Origin: a virus
Reading direction: 5' to 3' (one strand)
DNA: 28,338 nucleotides
Virus record (IMG/VR): IMGVR_UViG_3300025896_000151
Coordinates: 1 to 28,338 of that record
Position 1 is the first letter of the stretch. Each line of letters begins with the position of its first letter. Below the pieces are notes generated by a model. It saw nothing but the letters and a program-made list of their open reading frames with translations. It made no database searches and was not told the origin of the DNA. Shown here piece after piece: positions 12,752 through 20,015 of this stretch. A program made the position numbers and the translations under genes.

Positions 12752-13252
12752 CTACTGGGAGGCAGCGTAGAGGGCGGCGGGGATGATGAATTCGAGGTCG
12801 AAGGTGCGGAGGGTGCGGTCGGTGTCGGTGTCTTCGGATTCGGTGGGGGTCACGCCGCGGTCGTCGAGGTCGAGGAGGACGAGGCCGCCGGTGGCGGCGG
12901 GGGTGAACTTCTGTTGGTCGCGACGGCAGAGGAGTCCGATGCGGCCGAGGGCGTAGGCGTGGTTATCCGTGGTTTGCTGATCCGTGCGGGCGGTGATCAC
13001 CGTGAAGGCGAGGGTGGCGCGGTGGTGGTTGTAGAAGGGGGTCTGGATGTTCGCGATGGTGGCGAGGTCCATGTGGTCGGAGGCACGCTCGGCGCCGGTG
13101 CAGATGACTTCGACGCGGTTGATGTTTTGCTGGATGAGTTCGCGGGGGCCGTAGACGGGGAAGGGGAAGGCGGGGTCGGCGAGGAGGATGGTTTTGGCGG
13201 TGTTCGCGAGGACGTCGGCGGGGGCGTTGAGTTGGGCGGCAGTGAGGGGCAT
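12752..13252 (-). CDS. Putative tail terminator protein (166 aa)
   Basis: An alpha/beta domain: an N-terminal helix (AQLNAPADVLANTAKTIL), central strands (ATLAFTVITAR), a helix with Cys-Arg-Arg (ALGRIGLLCRRDQQKF), and a final strand pair ending FDLEFIIPAALYA. The order, after the tail-completion gene and before the tube gene, matches the tail terminator (lambda gpU position). That family also has a similar length and a beta-rich end with a conserved final strand. Function inferred from synteny. Confidence 0.55.
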   Translation of the reverse strand: MPLTAAQLNAPADVLANTAKTILLADPAFPFPVYGPRELIQQNINRVEVICTGAERASDHMDLATIANIQTPFYNHHRATLAFTVITARTDQQTTDNHAYALGRIGLLCRRDQQKFTPAATGGLVLLDLDDRGVTPTESEDTDTDRTLRTFDLEFIIPAALYAASQ

Positions 13253-13260
13253 GGTGCGGA

Positions 13261-13295
13261 AGAGGGAGAGATGGAGGGAGGGAGAGCGGGGGAGA
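13261..13295. repeat. Purine-rich G/A tract
   Basis: AGAGGGAGAG-type run between the tail-terminator-like start (13252) and the stop of the next gene (13298), of the same type as 12106-12142. Confidence 0.5.
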
Positions 13296-13297
13296 AA

Positions 13298-14116
13298 TCA
13301 GGCGGCGGTGCGGAGGACTTCGAGGTAGGGGTAGGCGCGGGCGGTGCGGGACGCGCTGAGGAAGGTGGCTTCGGCGAGGTTGCGCTCGAAATACTTGAGG
13401 CGGCCGGCGATGACGCCGGTGAGGGTGCGGTCCATGCCGAGCTGGCCGCCTTTGGGGTAGCGGTTGATGAGGGTGAGGCTAAACTCTTGGGCGGTCTTCG
13501 AGGTCACGCCGCGGCCGTTGGCGTAGTGCTGGCCATTGGACGCGAGGGCGGCGCGGGCTTTGGCGAGGCCGGCGGCGCTGAGGGAGCCACCGCCGCGGAC
13601 ACTCTCGAGGCGGAGGCCGAGTTCATCGGCGATTTGGACGATGGATTGTCGCGCGAGGCCGATGGCGCGGCGGGCGGTGGGGAGGGCTTTGGAGACGGCG
13701 AGGCGGGTGGCGGCGATGGCTTCTTTGAGGTCGATCCAATCGCCTTTTTTGTAGTGGTCGCCGTTGCCTTGGCCGCGGGCGCCGGAGACGGGGCGGAAGC
13801 CGGCTTCGTGCGTGCGGCGGTATTTGCCGCTTTTGGTGCGCATAAAAACGCGGCCGTAGGGGGCTTTGAGGCCGGTGTTGACGGTGATGTCGCCGCCGCG
13901 GGTGAGGTCGAGGCCGCGGATGGCGCGGTTGCGGGCGTTGCGGTCGACTTTTTGTTGAGTGGCGACTTGGGTGCGGCCCGCCCAGGTCTTGAGGATGACG
14001 CCGGCTTCGGCGCGGGCCCAGACTTCGACGCTGGTGCCGAGGGCGGCGGCGATGACGCGGCCGGATTCGGAGAACTTGCGGAGTTCTTCGGGGGGGAAAC
14101 CGGTGTCGTTAGCCAT
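13298..14116 (-). CDS. Putative tail completion/minor tail protein (272 aa)
   Basis: A helical N-terminus (PEELRKFSESGRVIAAALGT) is followed by a basic segment (KVDRNARNRAIRGLDLTRGG) and a Gly-rich loop (about 110-125). The second half is helical and basic (ARRAIGLARQSIVQIADELG). The basic, HK97-gp10-like character and the location between head-closure and tail-terminator candidates suggest a tail-completion or neck protein. It is longer than typical gp10 proteins (about 130-180 aa). No definitive motif. Confidence 0.5.
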   Translation of the reverse strand: MANDTGFPPEELRKFSESGRVIAAALGTSVEVWARAEAGVILKTWAGRTQVATQQKVDRNARNRAIRGLDLTRGGDITVNTGLKAPYGRVFMRTKSGKYRRTHEAGFRPVSGARGQGNGDHYKKGDWIDLKEAIAATRLAVSKALPTARRAIGLARQSIVQIADELGLRLESVRGGGSLSAAGLAKARAALASNGQHYANGRGVTSKTAQEFSLTLINRYPKGGQLGMDRTLTGVIAGRLKYFERNLAEATFLSASRTARAYPYLEVLRTAA

Positions 14117-14126
14117 GGGGAACGGA

Positions 14127-14208
14127 ATTTTGGACCACGGATGTCACGGATCTAACGGATAAAGGCAGGGGGATTGATCCGTGTGATCGGTGTAATCCGT
14201 GGTGGGTT
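14127..14208 (-). repeat. REP-like palindrome, copy R4
   Basis: Arms ACCACGGAT (14134-14142) and ATCCGTGGT (14195-14203). It lies 4 bp from the stop of the 14213-14551 gene. Confidence 0.85.
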
Positions 14209-14212
14209 GGGT

Positions 14213-14551
14213 TTAGCTGCCGGGGACGCAGGTGAGGACGTAGTGGGCGTCGGCAGGGGTGAGGGCGACGAGGGTCCAGGTTTGGCCGCGGGCGTAGAGT
14301 TTGGGGCGGGTAGCGGCGTTGGGGGCACTCGCGAATTGGGCGCGGGTGGCGGTGATGCGGAGGGTGGCGCGGTATTCGAGGCCGGTGGGGCCGGGGACGA
14401 GCACGTCTTGCGGGGCGGCGATGACGCCGGTGTAGGTGGTGCTGGGGGCGCTCGTGAAATAGAAGACGCCGTCGCCATCGCCATCGGCCATGGGGGCGAG
14501 GATGGATTGGGCGATGGCAGCGGAGGACGAGAGGAGGGAGGCGTAGGACAT
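14213..14551 (-). CDS. Putative head-closure (head-tail joining) protein (112 aa)
   Basis: An N-terminal helix (ASLLSSSAAIAQSILAPMAD) precedes a small beta domain with an LEYRATLRITATR strand and a closing RGQTWTLVALTPADAHYVLT hairpin. This is typical of head-closure proteins of the lambda FII/HK97 gp7 type. It is the first virion gene transcribed after the metabolic cassette and precedes tail-completion, terminator and tube candidates. The fold reading is by eye, so the assignment is mainly positional. Confidence 0.5.
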   Translation of the reverse strand: MSYASLLSSSAAIAQSILAPMADGDGDGVFYFTSAPSTTYTGVIAAPQDVLVPGPTGLEYRATLRITATRAQFASAPNAATRPKLYARGQTWTLVALTPADAHYVLTCVPGS

Positions 14552-14578
14552 GACGGGGGCGGGGGGCGGAAATGAATT

Positions 14579-14607
14579 GCCCCGGCCCCGCTAAGCAGGA
14601 CCGGGGC
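14579..14607 (-). terminator. GC hairpin upstream of the head-closure gene
   Basis: GCCCCGG (14579-14585) pairs with CCGGGGC (14601-14607) around a 15-bp loop. The minus-strand downstream sequence has only scattered Ts, so it is a weak terminator or processing site between the cassette and the tail genes. Confidence 0.4.
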
Positions 14608-14675
14608 GTGTTGGGCACGAATGAACTGGGCTGGCAATAGGGGCGGGACTGTCAATGTCCCATCCCGGGCGCGGA

Positions 14676-14760
14676 ATTTTTGACCACGGATCGCACGGAT
14701 CTAACGGATAAAGGCAGGGGATTGTATCCGTGAAATCGGTGTAATCCGTGGTGGTTTGGG
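14676..14760 (-). repeat. REP-like palindrome, copy R5
   Basis: Arms ACCACGGAT (14683-14691) and ATCCGTGGT (14744-14752). It lies just past the stop (14762) of the SGQLRT protein and marks the downstream edge of the metabolic cassette. Confidence 0.85.
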
Positions 14761-14761
14761 T

Positions 14762-15493
14762 TCAGCGGAGGGCGCAGTGGGCGAGGTCGATGGGGCTGAT
14801 TTCGGGGGGGCGGCTCGTGCCATCCAGGCGGAGGGTGCTGAATTCGGCGCGGAGGGTTTGACGGACGTGGATCTGCGCGATTTCGAGGCGGGCGAGGAGG
14901 AGGCTCTCGGGGTGGAAGGGGCACTGGTAGCTGCCGAGGAGTTCGGGGATCTTCGGGTAGATGTCGAAATACGCGCGCGCGGCGGCGGGGCCCATAATGG
15001 CGAAGCGGTCGTTGAGGCCGCCGAAGCGGCCCCACCAGGGGGTGAGGCAGAAATCATCCAAGACGATTCCCGCGCATTCGGAGTCGAAGGAGTGGAAAAA
15101 AAGGTCGGGGCGGAGGCGGATGATGGTGTCGATTTGCAGGCTGAGGGTTTCGCGGTGGCCGCAGAAGTTTTCCCACACTTGGGCCTGATACCAGTGTTGG
15201 AGGAGGAGGCGGTGAGCGGGGGCGGCGTTGGCGTAGGGGGCTTGGTGGTAGGCGGCCGAAAGGGCGGGGGTGAGGTCGGGGGTGAGGTCGGGGTCGGTGA
15301 GTTGCTGGAGGTGGACGCGGGCGGCGCCGTAATCGGCGATGAGGGGCGCGAGGATTTGGGCGGCGTCGGGTTGGGCTTGGACGGTCAGGAAGAAATGCGG
15401 GTCGGCGAAGTGGCGGAGGACGTGCCAGCGTTGGGTGGGGTAGCAGCGGGCGAAGGTGCGGAGTTGGCCGGAGTAGAGAATTGCTGTGCTCAT
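14762..15493 (-). CDS. Putative glycosyltransferase-like protein, SGQLRT type (243 aa)
   Basis: The N-terminus (TAILYSGQLRTFARCYPTQR) and an internal Arg-x-Arg-Pro-Asp-Leu motif (IIRLRPDLFF, about 124-133), followed by NDRFAIM, are the marks of a protein group found in surface-polysaccharide loci and large phages. These are usually thought to be glycosyltransferases. A central helical region (about 80-120) carries Trp and Tyr residues. It lies between repeat copies R5 and R6, at the downstream end of the cassette. Transferase activity is inferred; donor and acceptor are unknown. Confidence 0.6.
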   Translation of the reverse strand: MSTAILYSGQLRTFARCYPTQRWHVLRHFADPHFFLTVQAQPDAAQILAPLIADYGAARVHLQQLTDPDLTPDLTPALSAAYHQAPYANAAPAHRLLLQHWYQAQVWENFCGHRETLSLQIDTIIRLRPDLFFHSFDSECAGIVLDDFCLTPWWGRFGGLNDRFAIMGPAAARAYFDIYPKIPELLGSYQCPFHPESLLLARLEIAQIHVRQTLRAEFSTLRLDGTSRPPEISPIDLAHCALR

Positions 15494-15511
15494 GGAAAAA
15501 ATGAATCGGAG

Positions 15512-15590
15512 TTTTTGACCACGGATGGCACGGATCTAACGGATCAAGGCACGGGGATTGTATCCGTGAAATCGGTGTAATCCGTGGTTA
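15512..15590 (-). repeat. REP-like palindrome, copy R6
   Basis: Arms ACCACGGAT (15518-15526) and ATCCGTGGT (15580-15588). The last bases of the repeat form the TAA stop (15590-15588) of the E1-alpha-like gene. Confidence 0.85.
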
Positions 15591-16262
15591 ATTCTGGGCG
15601 GATTTCAGGCGGGCGATCGCGGCGGGGGCGAAGGTGACGCTGCCGGGGGGGAGGCCGGCGCCGCCGTGGGGATAGGTGGGGGTGTAGTGGTAACGCTCGA
15701 CGCAGGCGAAGTGGTCGAGGGGGCCGGAAACGGGATACTCGGTGCGGCGGCGTTCGCTCTTGGTAGTGTCGACTTGGCGGGCGTTGTCTTCGATGATGAA
15801 GGTGATGGGGAGATCGTTGGCTTCGGCGAAGAGGGCGGCTTCATAGTAGTGGCCTTCTTCTTCGGCGCCGTCGCCGAGGAAGCAGTAGACGTGGGGAACG
15901 GTGGCGGGGTCGGATGTGGCGCAGGGGGCGGCGTTACGAATTTCCCAGGCGACGCCGGCGGCGATGCAGCAGGTGCCGGCTAGGATGGAGGAGGTGAGGA
16001 AGTTGTGCTCGCGGCTGTAGATGAACATGCTGCGGCCGGCGAGGATCTCGGCCTCGAGGTGGTCGGCGGGAATGCCTTTGAGCAGGGCGTGGTAGTGGTT
16101 GCGGTGCGTCGAAAAAACCCAGTCTTGCGGGCGGATGCGGGAGAAGATGTCGAGGAGTTGCGTCTCGTTGCCGCCGCTGAGGTGGATGAGGCAGGGGAGC
16201 GCGCCGGCGGCGAAGTGGTCGCGGATGCGGGTTTCAAAGGCGATGAGGTCTTGGGAAGTCAT
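15588..16262 (-). CDS. Thiamine-diphosphate dehydrogenase E1 alpha-like / transketolase N-terminal subunit (224 aa)
   Basis: The ThDP-binding motif is intact: G130-D131-G132 (GDGAEEEGHYYEA) followed 28 residues later by Asn160 (FIIEDN). Upstream blocks DWVFSTHRNHYHALLKG (about 47-63) and EILAGRSMF (72-80) match the E1-alpha pattern of an Asp-x-Val, Arg-x-His, Gly and Gly-x-(S/D)-x-H region. The start at ATG 16262 (MTSQDLIAFE) is chosen because the upstream extension is repeat-derived. The protein is about 100 residues shorter than pyruvate/acetoin E1 alpha, mostly at the C-terminus. It would cleave or transfer a ketol/acyl unit together with the 17478-18002 beta subunit. Substrate unknown. 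Confidence 0.85.
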   Translation of the reverse strand: MTSQDLIAFETRIRDHFAAGALPCLIHLSGGNETQLLDIFSRIRPQDWVFSTHRNHYHALLKGIPADHLEAEILAGRSMFIYSREHNFLTSSILAGTCCIAAGVAWEIRNAAPCATSDPATVPHVYCFLGDGAEEEGHYYEAALFAEANDLPITFIIEDNARQVDTTKSERRRTEYPVSGPLDHFACVERYHYTPTYPHGGAGLPPGSVTFAPAAIARLKSAQN

Positions 16263-16271
16263 GGGTGCGGA

Positions 16272-16350
16272 ATTTTTGACCACGGATGGCACGGATCTAA
16301 CGGATCAAGGCAGCGGGATAGTATCCGTGAAAGCGGTGTAATCCGGGGTT
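16272..16350 (-). repeat. REP-like palindrome, copy R7
   Basis: Arms ACCACGGAT (16279-16287) and the slightly decayed ATCCGGGGT (16341-16349). It overlaps the TAA stop (16351-16349) of the dehydrogenase gene and lies 10 bp from the E1-alpha start. Confidence 0.85.
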
Positions 16351-17443
16351 AAATGGTTGCGGGCATTTCGATCAGGATGCGGCCGGCGGAGCCGGAGCGG
16401 ACGAGGTCGAGGGCGTGATTGATTTCGTCCAGGCGGAGGCGGTGCGTGACGAGGCGCGTGCTGTAGATGTCTCGCTCGGCGAGGACGCGGAGATAGCGGG
16501 GGATATCGAGGTCGGGGCGGAAGCCTCCCCCTTGGGTGGCGCGAATGCTTTTGCCTTCGCCTTCGAAGAGGTGGCGGGCGTTGGAAATGCAGACGGGTTT
16601 TTGCGGGGCGTGTTGGCCGATCAGCACATACCGGCCGGAGGGGGCGAGGCGTTCGAGGGCGGTCTCGGTGGCGGTGGTGGCGCCGGCGGTGTCGAGGATG
16701 AGGTCGTAGGTGCCGGAGAGTTTTTCCGTGGCGAGGTTTACGAACTGCGCGCCGGCGAGGCGGGCGGGGGCGCGTTTGCTTTCGTGAATATCGCAGGCGC
16801 AGACGGCGGCGGGGGCGGCGAGGTTGAGCGCGGAGAGCATCGCGAGGCCGAGGCCGCCGCAGCCGAGGACGAGGACCGACTCCCCCCAGCGGGTGGCTTC
16901 GCTTTCGATGGTGGCGAGGGCCGTAGAGAGGCTGCAACCGAGGAGGGCGCAGAGTTCGGGGTCGGTGTCGGGGGGGACGGGGGTCAGGCGATTCTCACTA
17001 CAAATTGAATGGGTCGCTAGCGTGGTTACGCGGCCGCTGGTGAAGGTTTGGGGAAGAGGGAGAGAGGGGGAGAGGGGGAGAGTGGGAGAGGGTTCGATCT
17101 CTCCGTCTCTCTGTCTCTCTTTCTCTCCTTCTCCGGCGATCAGGCGGTAGCGGGGGATGGGAGATTCGAGGCCGGCGGCTTTGCGCCAGTGCATCACGAC
17201 TTTGTCGCCGGGGCGGACGCGGGTGACGGCGGGGCCGATGTCTTCCACGATGCCGCAGCCTTCGTGGCCCATGAGGTGCGGGAGGGGGCCGCCTTTTTCG
17301 CCGCGGATCTCCTGGAGCTGCGCGCCGCAGAGGCCCGACACGAGCACGCGGACGAGGACTTGGCCGAACTCGAGGGGGCCGGCGGGGGCGATTTCCGCGA
17401 GGGTGAGGGGGGCGTTGTGCGCGGTGAGGAGGGCGGCGAGCAT
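16349..17443 (-). CDS. Zinc-type medium-chain alcohol/polyol dehydrogenase with an in-frame low-complexity insertion (364 aa)
   Basis: MDR-family layout: Cys39 (SGLCGAQ), His60-Glu61 (GHEGCGIVEDIG) and Cys170 (LLGCSLSTAL) are the catalytic zinc ligands. A Rossmann motif lies at G194-x-G196-G197-x-G199 (VLGCGGLGL), with Asp-x-x-x-Ser-Lys about 20 residues on. The four-Cys structural-zinc lobe is absent. Residues about 104-132 (GEGEKERQRDGEIEPSPTLP and onward) are translated from a purine/pyrimidine palindrome and interrupt the catalytic domain between otherwise ordinary segments. The insertion keeps frame, so the enzyme may still fold. It lies between the alpha and beta E1 genes, suggesting one oxidoreduction step on the E1 product or substrate. 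Confidence 0.85.
   Translation of the reverse strand: MLAALLTAHNAPLTLAEIAPAGPLEFGQVLVRVLVSGLCGAQLQEIRGEKGGPLPHLMGHEGCGIVEDIGPAVTRVRPGDKVVMHWRKAAGLESPIPRYRLIAGEGEKERQRDGEIEPSPTLPLSPSLPLPQTFTSGRVTTLATHSICSENRLTPVPPDTDPELCALLGCSLSTALATIESEATRWGESVLVLGCGGLGLAMLSALNLAAPAAVCACDIHESKRAPARLAGAQFVNLATEKLSGTYDLILDTAGATTATETALERLAPSGRYVLIGQHAPQKPVCISNARHLFEGEGKSIRATQGGGFRPDLDIPRYLRVLAERDIYSTRLVTHRLRLDEINHALDLVRSGSAGRILIEMPATI
17050..17134. repeat. Imperfect purine/pyrimidine palindrome inside the dehydrogenase gene
   Basis: A G/A run (17050-17092) is followed, after a short GTTCGAT centre, by a C/T run (17097-17134), together a long imperfect hairpin. It encodes the odd Glu/Pro/Ser/Leu insert in the dehydrogenase. 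Related purine runs occur at 12106-12142 and 13261-13295. Confidence 0.75.
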
Positions 17444-17459
17444 GTTTCGGGAATCCGGT

Positions 17460-17477
17460 GCAGGGGCGGGCCCCTGC
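17460..17477. repeat. Perfect GC hairpin after the E1-beta stop
   Basis: GCAGGGGC (17460-17467), loop GG, GCCCCTGC (17470-17477), directly abutting the stop codon at 17480-17478. No U-tract follows. A REP-like element or mRNA-end stabiliser is likely. Confidence 0.65.
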
Positions 17478-18002
17478 TCACCAGAGGTCTTTGTATTCCA
17501 CGACGGCGCAGGGTTGGCCGTTTTCGGTGGCTTGGGCGGCGAGGGCGTAGGTGCTCGCGATTTGGTCGGCGTGGTGGAGGGTGAGGACGGGGAACGATAC
17601 GAGGGTGCGGAGGGCGGCGGTGACGTCTTGGGTGTGCGTCGCGCCGGTGAAGAGGGGTTTTTCGGTATTGCCGACGGTGATGCGGAGGATCACGCCGGGG
17701 AGGAATTGGCCGCGGCTGAGGGTGGCGAGTTTGTCGAGGTGGTTCACGATCGCATCCATCGCGTTGAGGACGAAGTCGGCGCGTTCGAAGTAGACGACGG
17801 GTTTGCGTCCGCGGAGGGCGGCGCCGATGGCGAGGCCGGTCATGAGGTTTTCGGCGACGGGGGTTTCGAGGAGTTGGGCGGCGGGCACGCCGGCGAGGGT
17901 GCCGGCGGCGCGGCCGTGGGTGAGGCCGTAGCCGATGAAGAGGCGCGCGGGATCGGCGGCGAGGGCCGTCATGGCGGCGGTGAGTTGGGTTTTGTAATTC
18001 AT
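17478..18002 (-). CDS. E1 beta-like / transketolase pyrimidine-domain subunit lacking the C-terminal domain (174 aa)
   Basis: The block LLETPVAENLMTGLAIGAAL contains Glu51, equivalent to the catalytic glutamate that activates the ThDP aminopyrimidine in E1 beta subunits. It is followed by the expected GRKPVVYFERADFVLNAMDA region and an RITVG segment (about 107-111). The protein ends at residue 174 (VVEYKDLW), where normal E1 beta (about 325 aa) continues into a transketolase C-terminal domain. So only the pyrimidine-binding domain is present. With the short alpha subunit it should form a minimal heteromeric ThDP enzyme rather than part of a 2-oxoacid dehydrogenase complex; no E2 or E3 gene is present. 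Confidence 0.85.
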   Translation of the reverse strand: MNYKTQLTAAMTALAADPARLFIGYGLTHGRAAGTLAGVPAAQLLETPVAENLMTGLAIGAALRGRKPVVYFERADFVLNAMDAIVNHLDKLATLSRGQFLPGVILRITVGNTEKPLFTGATHTQDVTAALRTLVSFPVLTLHHADQIASTYALAAQATENGQPCAVVEYKDLW

Positions 18003-18017
18003 CGGAAGGAGCGGAAA

Positions 18018-18866
18018 TCAGAGGAGGCCGCGGTCTTTCAGGAGTTCGGGGACGAGGCTGAGGTGGTTCGCGTGCAGCGTGTGCTCGGGGAGGAGGTCCA
18101 CGCGTTCCGTATCGAGGAGGAGGAGGCGGAGTTTGATCGTGTCCGCGTTCCAGATGTTGAAGGTGGGCCAGATGGGGCCGGTAGGGACGCCGATGATGGC
18201 GTCGATGTGATCGGTGCTGAGGCGGCCGATGTCCGTGACGCTCGAGCCGAGGTCGAGGGTGCAGAGGGCGTCTTTGGTGCGGCTGGGGGCGGTGGTGTAG
18301 ACGCAGTGGCCGGCGGCGTGCAGGAGGGCGACGATGCGGTCGAAGCCGTCGTGGGAGAAGGATTGGAACTGGCCGGAATTCGGGGCGCTGTTGATGACGA
18401 GGATGCCGCGCATCCCGGTGTAGGCGGTGGTGGCGGGGGCGAGCGCGGGGTAATCGAAGAGGAGGGCGCGGGGATCGGCGCCGGCGAAGGGGCAGGCGAG
18501 GCCGAGGGCGCGGCTGAGGTTGGCGAAGTGGCGGTGGTAGATGGCCACGAAGTCGTGGCGGTCGGGCTGGCTGTAAAACCAGCCGGCGGCGCCGAGCCAG
18601 GTGTCGAGGGGGCCGTAGCTGTGGCAGGAGGGGAGGAGGCTGAGCGCGGAGAGACTGAGGTTGGGGAGATCGGCAGTGAGGGGGGCGAGTTGGGTGAGGT
18701 ATTCGGCGCGGGAATGGTGGAGGAAGTGAATCTCTGGATACGACTTTGCGAGGGCGCGGAGGTAGTGGAGGGTGAGGAGGTTGTCGCCGAGGTGGTAGGC
18801 GTTGAACGTGGCGATGACGCGAGCCACCGGGGGAGCGTCGAGGGGGAGGCGGTGTTGTGCGATCAT
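18018..18866 (-). CDS. GT-B/heptosyltransferase-like glycosyltransferase (282 aa)
   Basis: The N-terminal Rossmann segment HLGDNLLTLHYLRALAKSYP (about 25-44) resembles the GD-x-L-x-x-x-P start of family-9-type transferases. The second half has a Rossmann-like strand (GILVINSAPNSGQ), a helix with DRIVALLHAAGHCVY, and IIGVPTGPIWPTFNIWNA near residues 223-240, the usual donor-site region of such enzymes. It lacks obvious DxD. Located 15 bp upstream of the E1-beta gene in the same operon. Donor sugar unknown; it may also be a nucleotide-sugar-independent relative. Confidence 0.65.
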   Translation of the reverse strand: MIAQHRLPLDAPPVARVIATFNAYHLGDNLLTLHYLRALAKSYPEIHFLHHSRAEYLTQLAPLTADLPNLSLSALSLLPSCHSYGPLDTWLGAAGWFYSQPDRHDFVAIYHRHFANLSRALGLACPFAGADPRALLFDYPALAPATTAYTGMRGILVINSAPNSGQFQSFSHDGFDRIVALLHAAGHCVYTTAPSRTKDALCTLDLGSSVTDIGRLSTDHIDAIIGVPTGPIWPTFNIWNADTIKLRLLLLDTERVDLLPEHTLHANHLSLVPELLKDRGLL

Positions 18867-18894
18867 CGGAGTAAAACCGAGAGAACGAGAACGA

Positions 18895-19797
18895 TTACGA
18901 GGAACGAGTAACGAGGGCGGCGTGCTTGGAGAGGGCCGCGGAGAGCTTGGCGCGGTCGACGGCGGGGTTGCCGGACTCGATCATCGCGACGGTGGCGTCG
19001 ACCAGCTCGGAGATCGCGGGGGGAAAGAGGAGGCGGCCGAGGTGGCGGAGTTTAATTTGGGTATCGCCCACGACTTTGCCGCCCAGCTCGCGCCAATACT
19101 CGCAGACCATCCAGTCTTCGCTTTGCCAGTTTTTCAGGCCGTCTTTGGGGTCGATGTCGCCGTGCACGCCGCTCGTGAAGTAGGCGTAAAACTTTTCGCC
19201 GGGCCAAGGGGTGTTGGGTGCGCAGCGGTAGGGTTTGACGTTGGGGTGGGTGCGGAGAGTGGTGAGCACGCTGCGATTCCACGCCATGCAGCCGGTGGCG
19301 CCGTGGAGGAGGGCGATCAGGCCGGTCTCGGGGTCGGGTTTGGCGCCGGGGATGATGTTCGCCACCCAGGTGGGCAGGAGGCACTTCATCGCGTAAAACC
19401 CGCAGACGAAGGGATGGCCTTTTTGGAGGTGCACGTAGAGGCGCATGATGTCGCTCGGGTCCATGGGGATATCGGCGTCCCACCAGAGGCAGAAGGTGGT
19501 GGTGTTTTCGCGCTCCCACATATTCGCGAGGACATTACGCGCGCGGTCGATGTGGGAATCGTTGGGCAGGCTGAGGCGGTGCGAGATGAGCGACATGAGC
19601 TCGACGGAGCCATCGGGCTGGCGAAACCAGGCGCGGGCTTCGCGGCAGGCGGTGAGGCTGTTGTGGTAATACTCCGTGAGGGAGTAATCGTAGCAGGGGG
19701 TGAGGATCGTGATGCGGTCGCGGGCATCGAAGATCTGGGCGCCGGCGGGGGGGGTGAGGGCGGGCTGAGCCGCCGCGGGGAGTGCGGGAGTGTTCAT
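18895..19797 (-). CDS. GT-A-fold glycosyltransferase (300 aa)
   Basis: Strand one is ITILTPCYDYSLTEYYHNSL (29-48). A DSHIDRARN motif follows at about 80-88, then the metal/nucleotide-sugar DxD at D107-A-D109 (WWDADIPM), GATGCMAWNR (166-175), E227-D228 (SEDW, general base region) and His252 (RHLG). These are the ordered features of GT-A transferases of the type found in phages and polysaccharide loci. It is the first cassette gene transcribed after the capsid terminator and repeat R8, and has TTGACA 20 bp upstream of its ATG. It could glycosylate the virion or host glycans. Confidence 0.8.
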   Translation of the reverse strand: MNTPALPAAAQPALTPPAGAQIFDARDRITILTPCYDYSLTEYYHNSLTACREARAWFRQPDGSVELMSLISHRLSLPNDSHIDRARNVLANMWERENTTTFCLWWDADIPMDPSDIMRLYVHLQKGHPFVCGFYAMKCLLPTWVANIIPGAKPDPETGLIALLHGATGCMAWNRSVLTTLRTHPNVKPYRCAPNTPWPGEKFYAYFTSGVHGDIDPKDGLKNWQSEDWMVCEYWRELGGKVVGDTQIKLRHLGRLLFPPAISELVDATVAMIESGNPAVDRAKLSAALSKHAALVTRSS

Positions 19798-19842
19798 GCG
19801 TGCAATGAGCGCGGGGGTGTCAAGTGGGGGCAGAATTCGGAA

Positions 19843-19924
19843 GTTTTGACCACGAATGGCACGGATCTAACGGATCAAGGCAGGGGGATTGGATCCGTGG
19901 GATGCGTGTAATCCGTGGTGGTTT
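19843..19924 (-). repeat. REP-like palindrome, copy R8
   Basis: Arms ACCACGAAT (19849-19857) and ATCCGTGGT (19911-19919). It marks the upstream edge of the metabolic cassette, between the capsid terminator and the GT-A gene. Confidence 0.85.
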
Positions 19925-19944
19925 GGGGGTTTGGGTTTGGGCAG

Positions 19945-19975
19945 AAAAAAGCCCCACCGTTTGACGGGTGGGGCT
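19945..19975 (-). terminator. Rho-independent terminator after the major capsid gene
   Basis: Stem AGCCCCACC (19950-19958) and GGTGGGGCT (19967-19975), with a plus-strand A-run at 19945-19950 that gives a U-tract on the transcript. It lies 40 bp past the capsid stop. It should cap most capsid transcripts and lower expression of the cassette beyond it. Confidence 0.85.
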
Positions 19976-20015
19976 GCGGCCGATACGAGCCTCGGCGGGG
20001 GCGGGGGTGAACCGA

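Noticed and set aside
16263-16292. Upstream N-terminal extension of the E1-alpha-like gene (MPSVVKNSAP)
   Set aside because: It is translated from repeat R7. The next ATG (16262) begins the conserved domain and is the better start.
15588-18002. A complete pyruvate or acetoin dehydrogenase complex
   Set aside because: The alpha and beta subunits are both short, the beta lacks the C-terminal domain, and no lipoyl E2 or flavin E3 gene is present.
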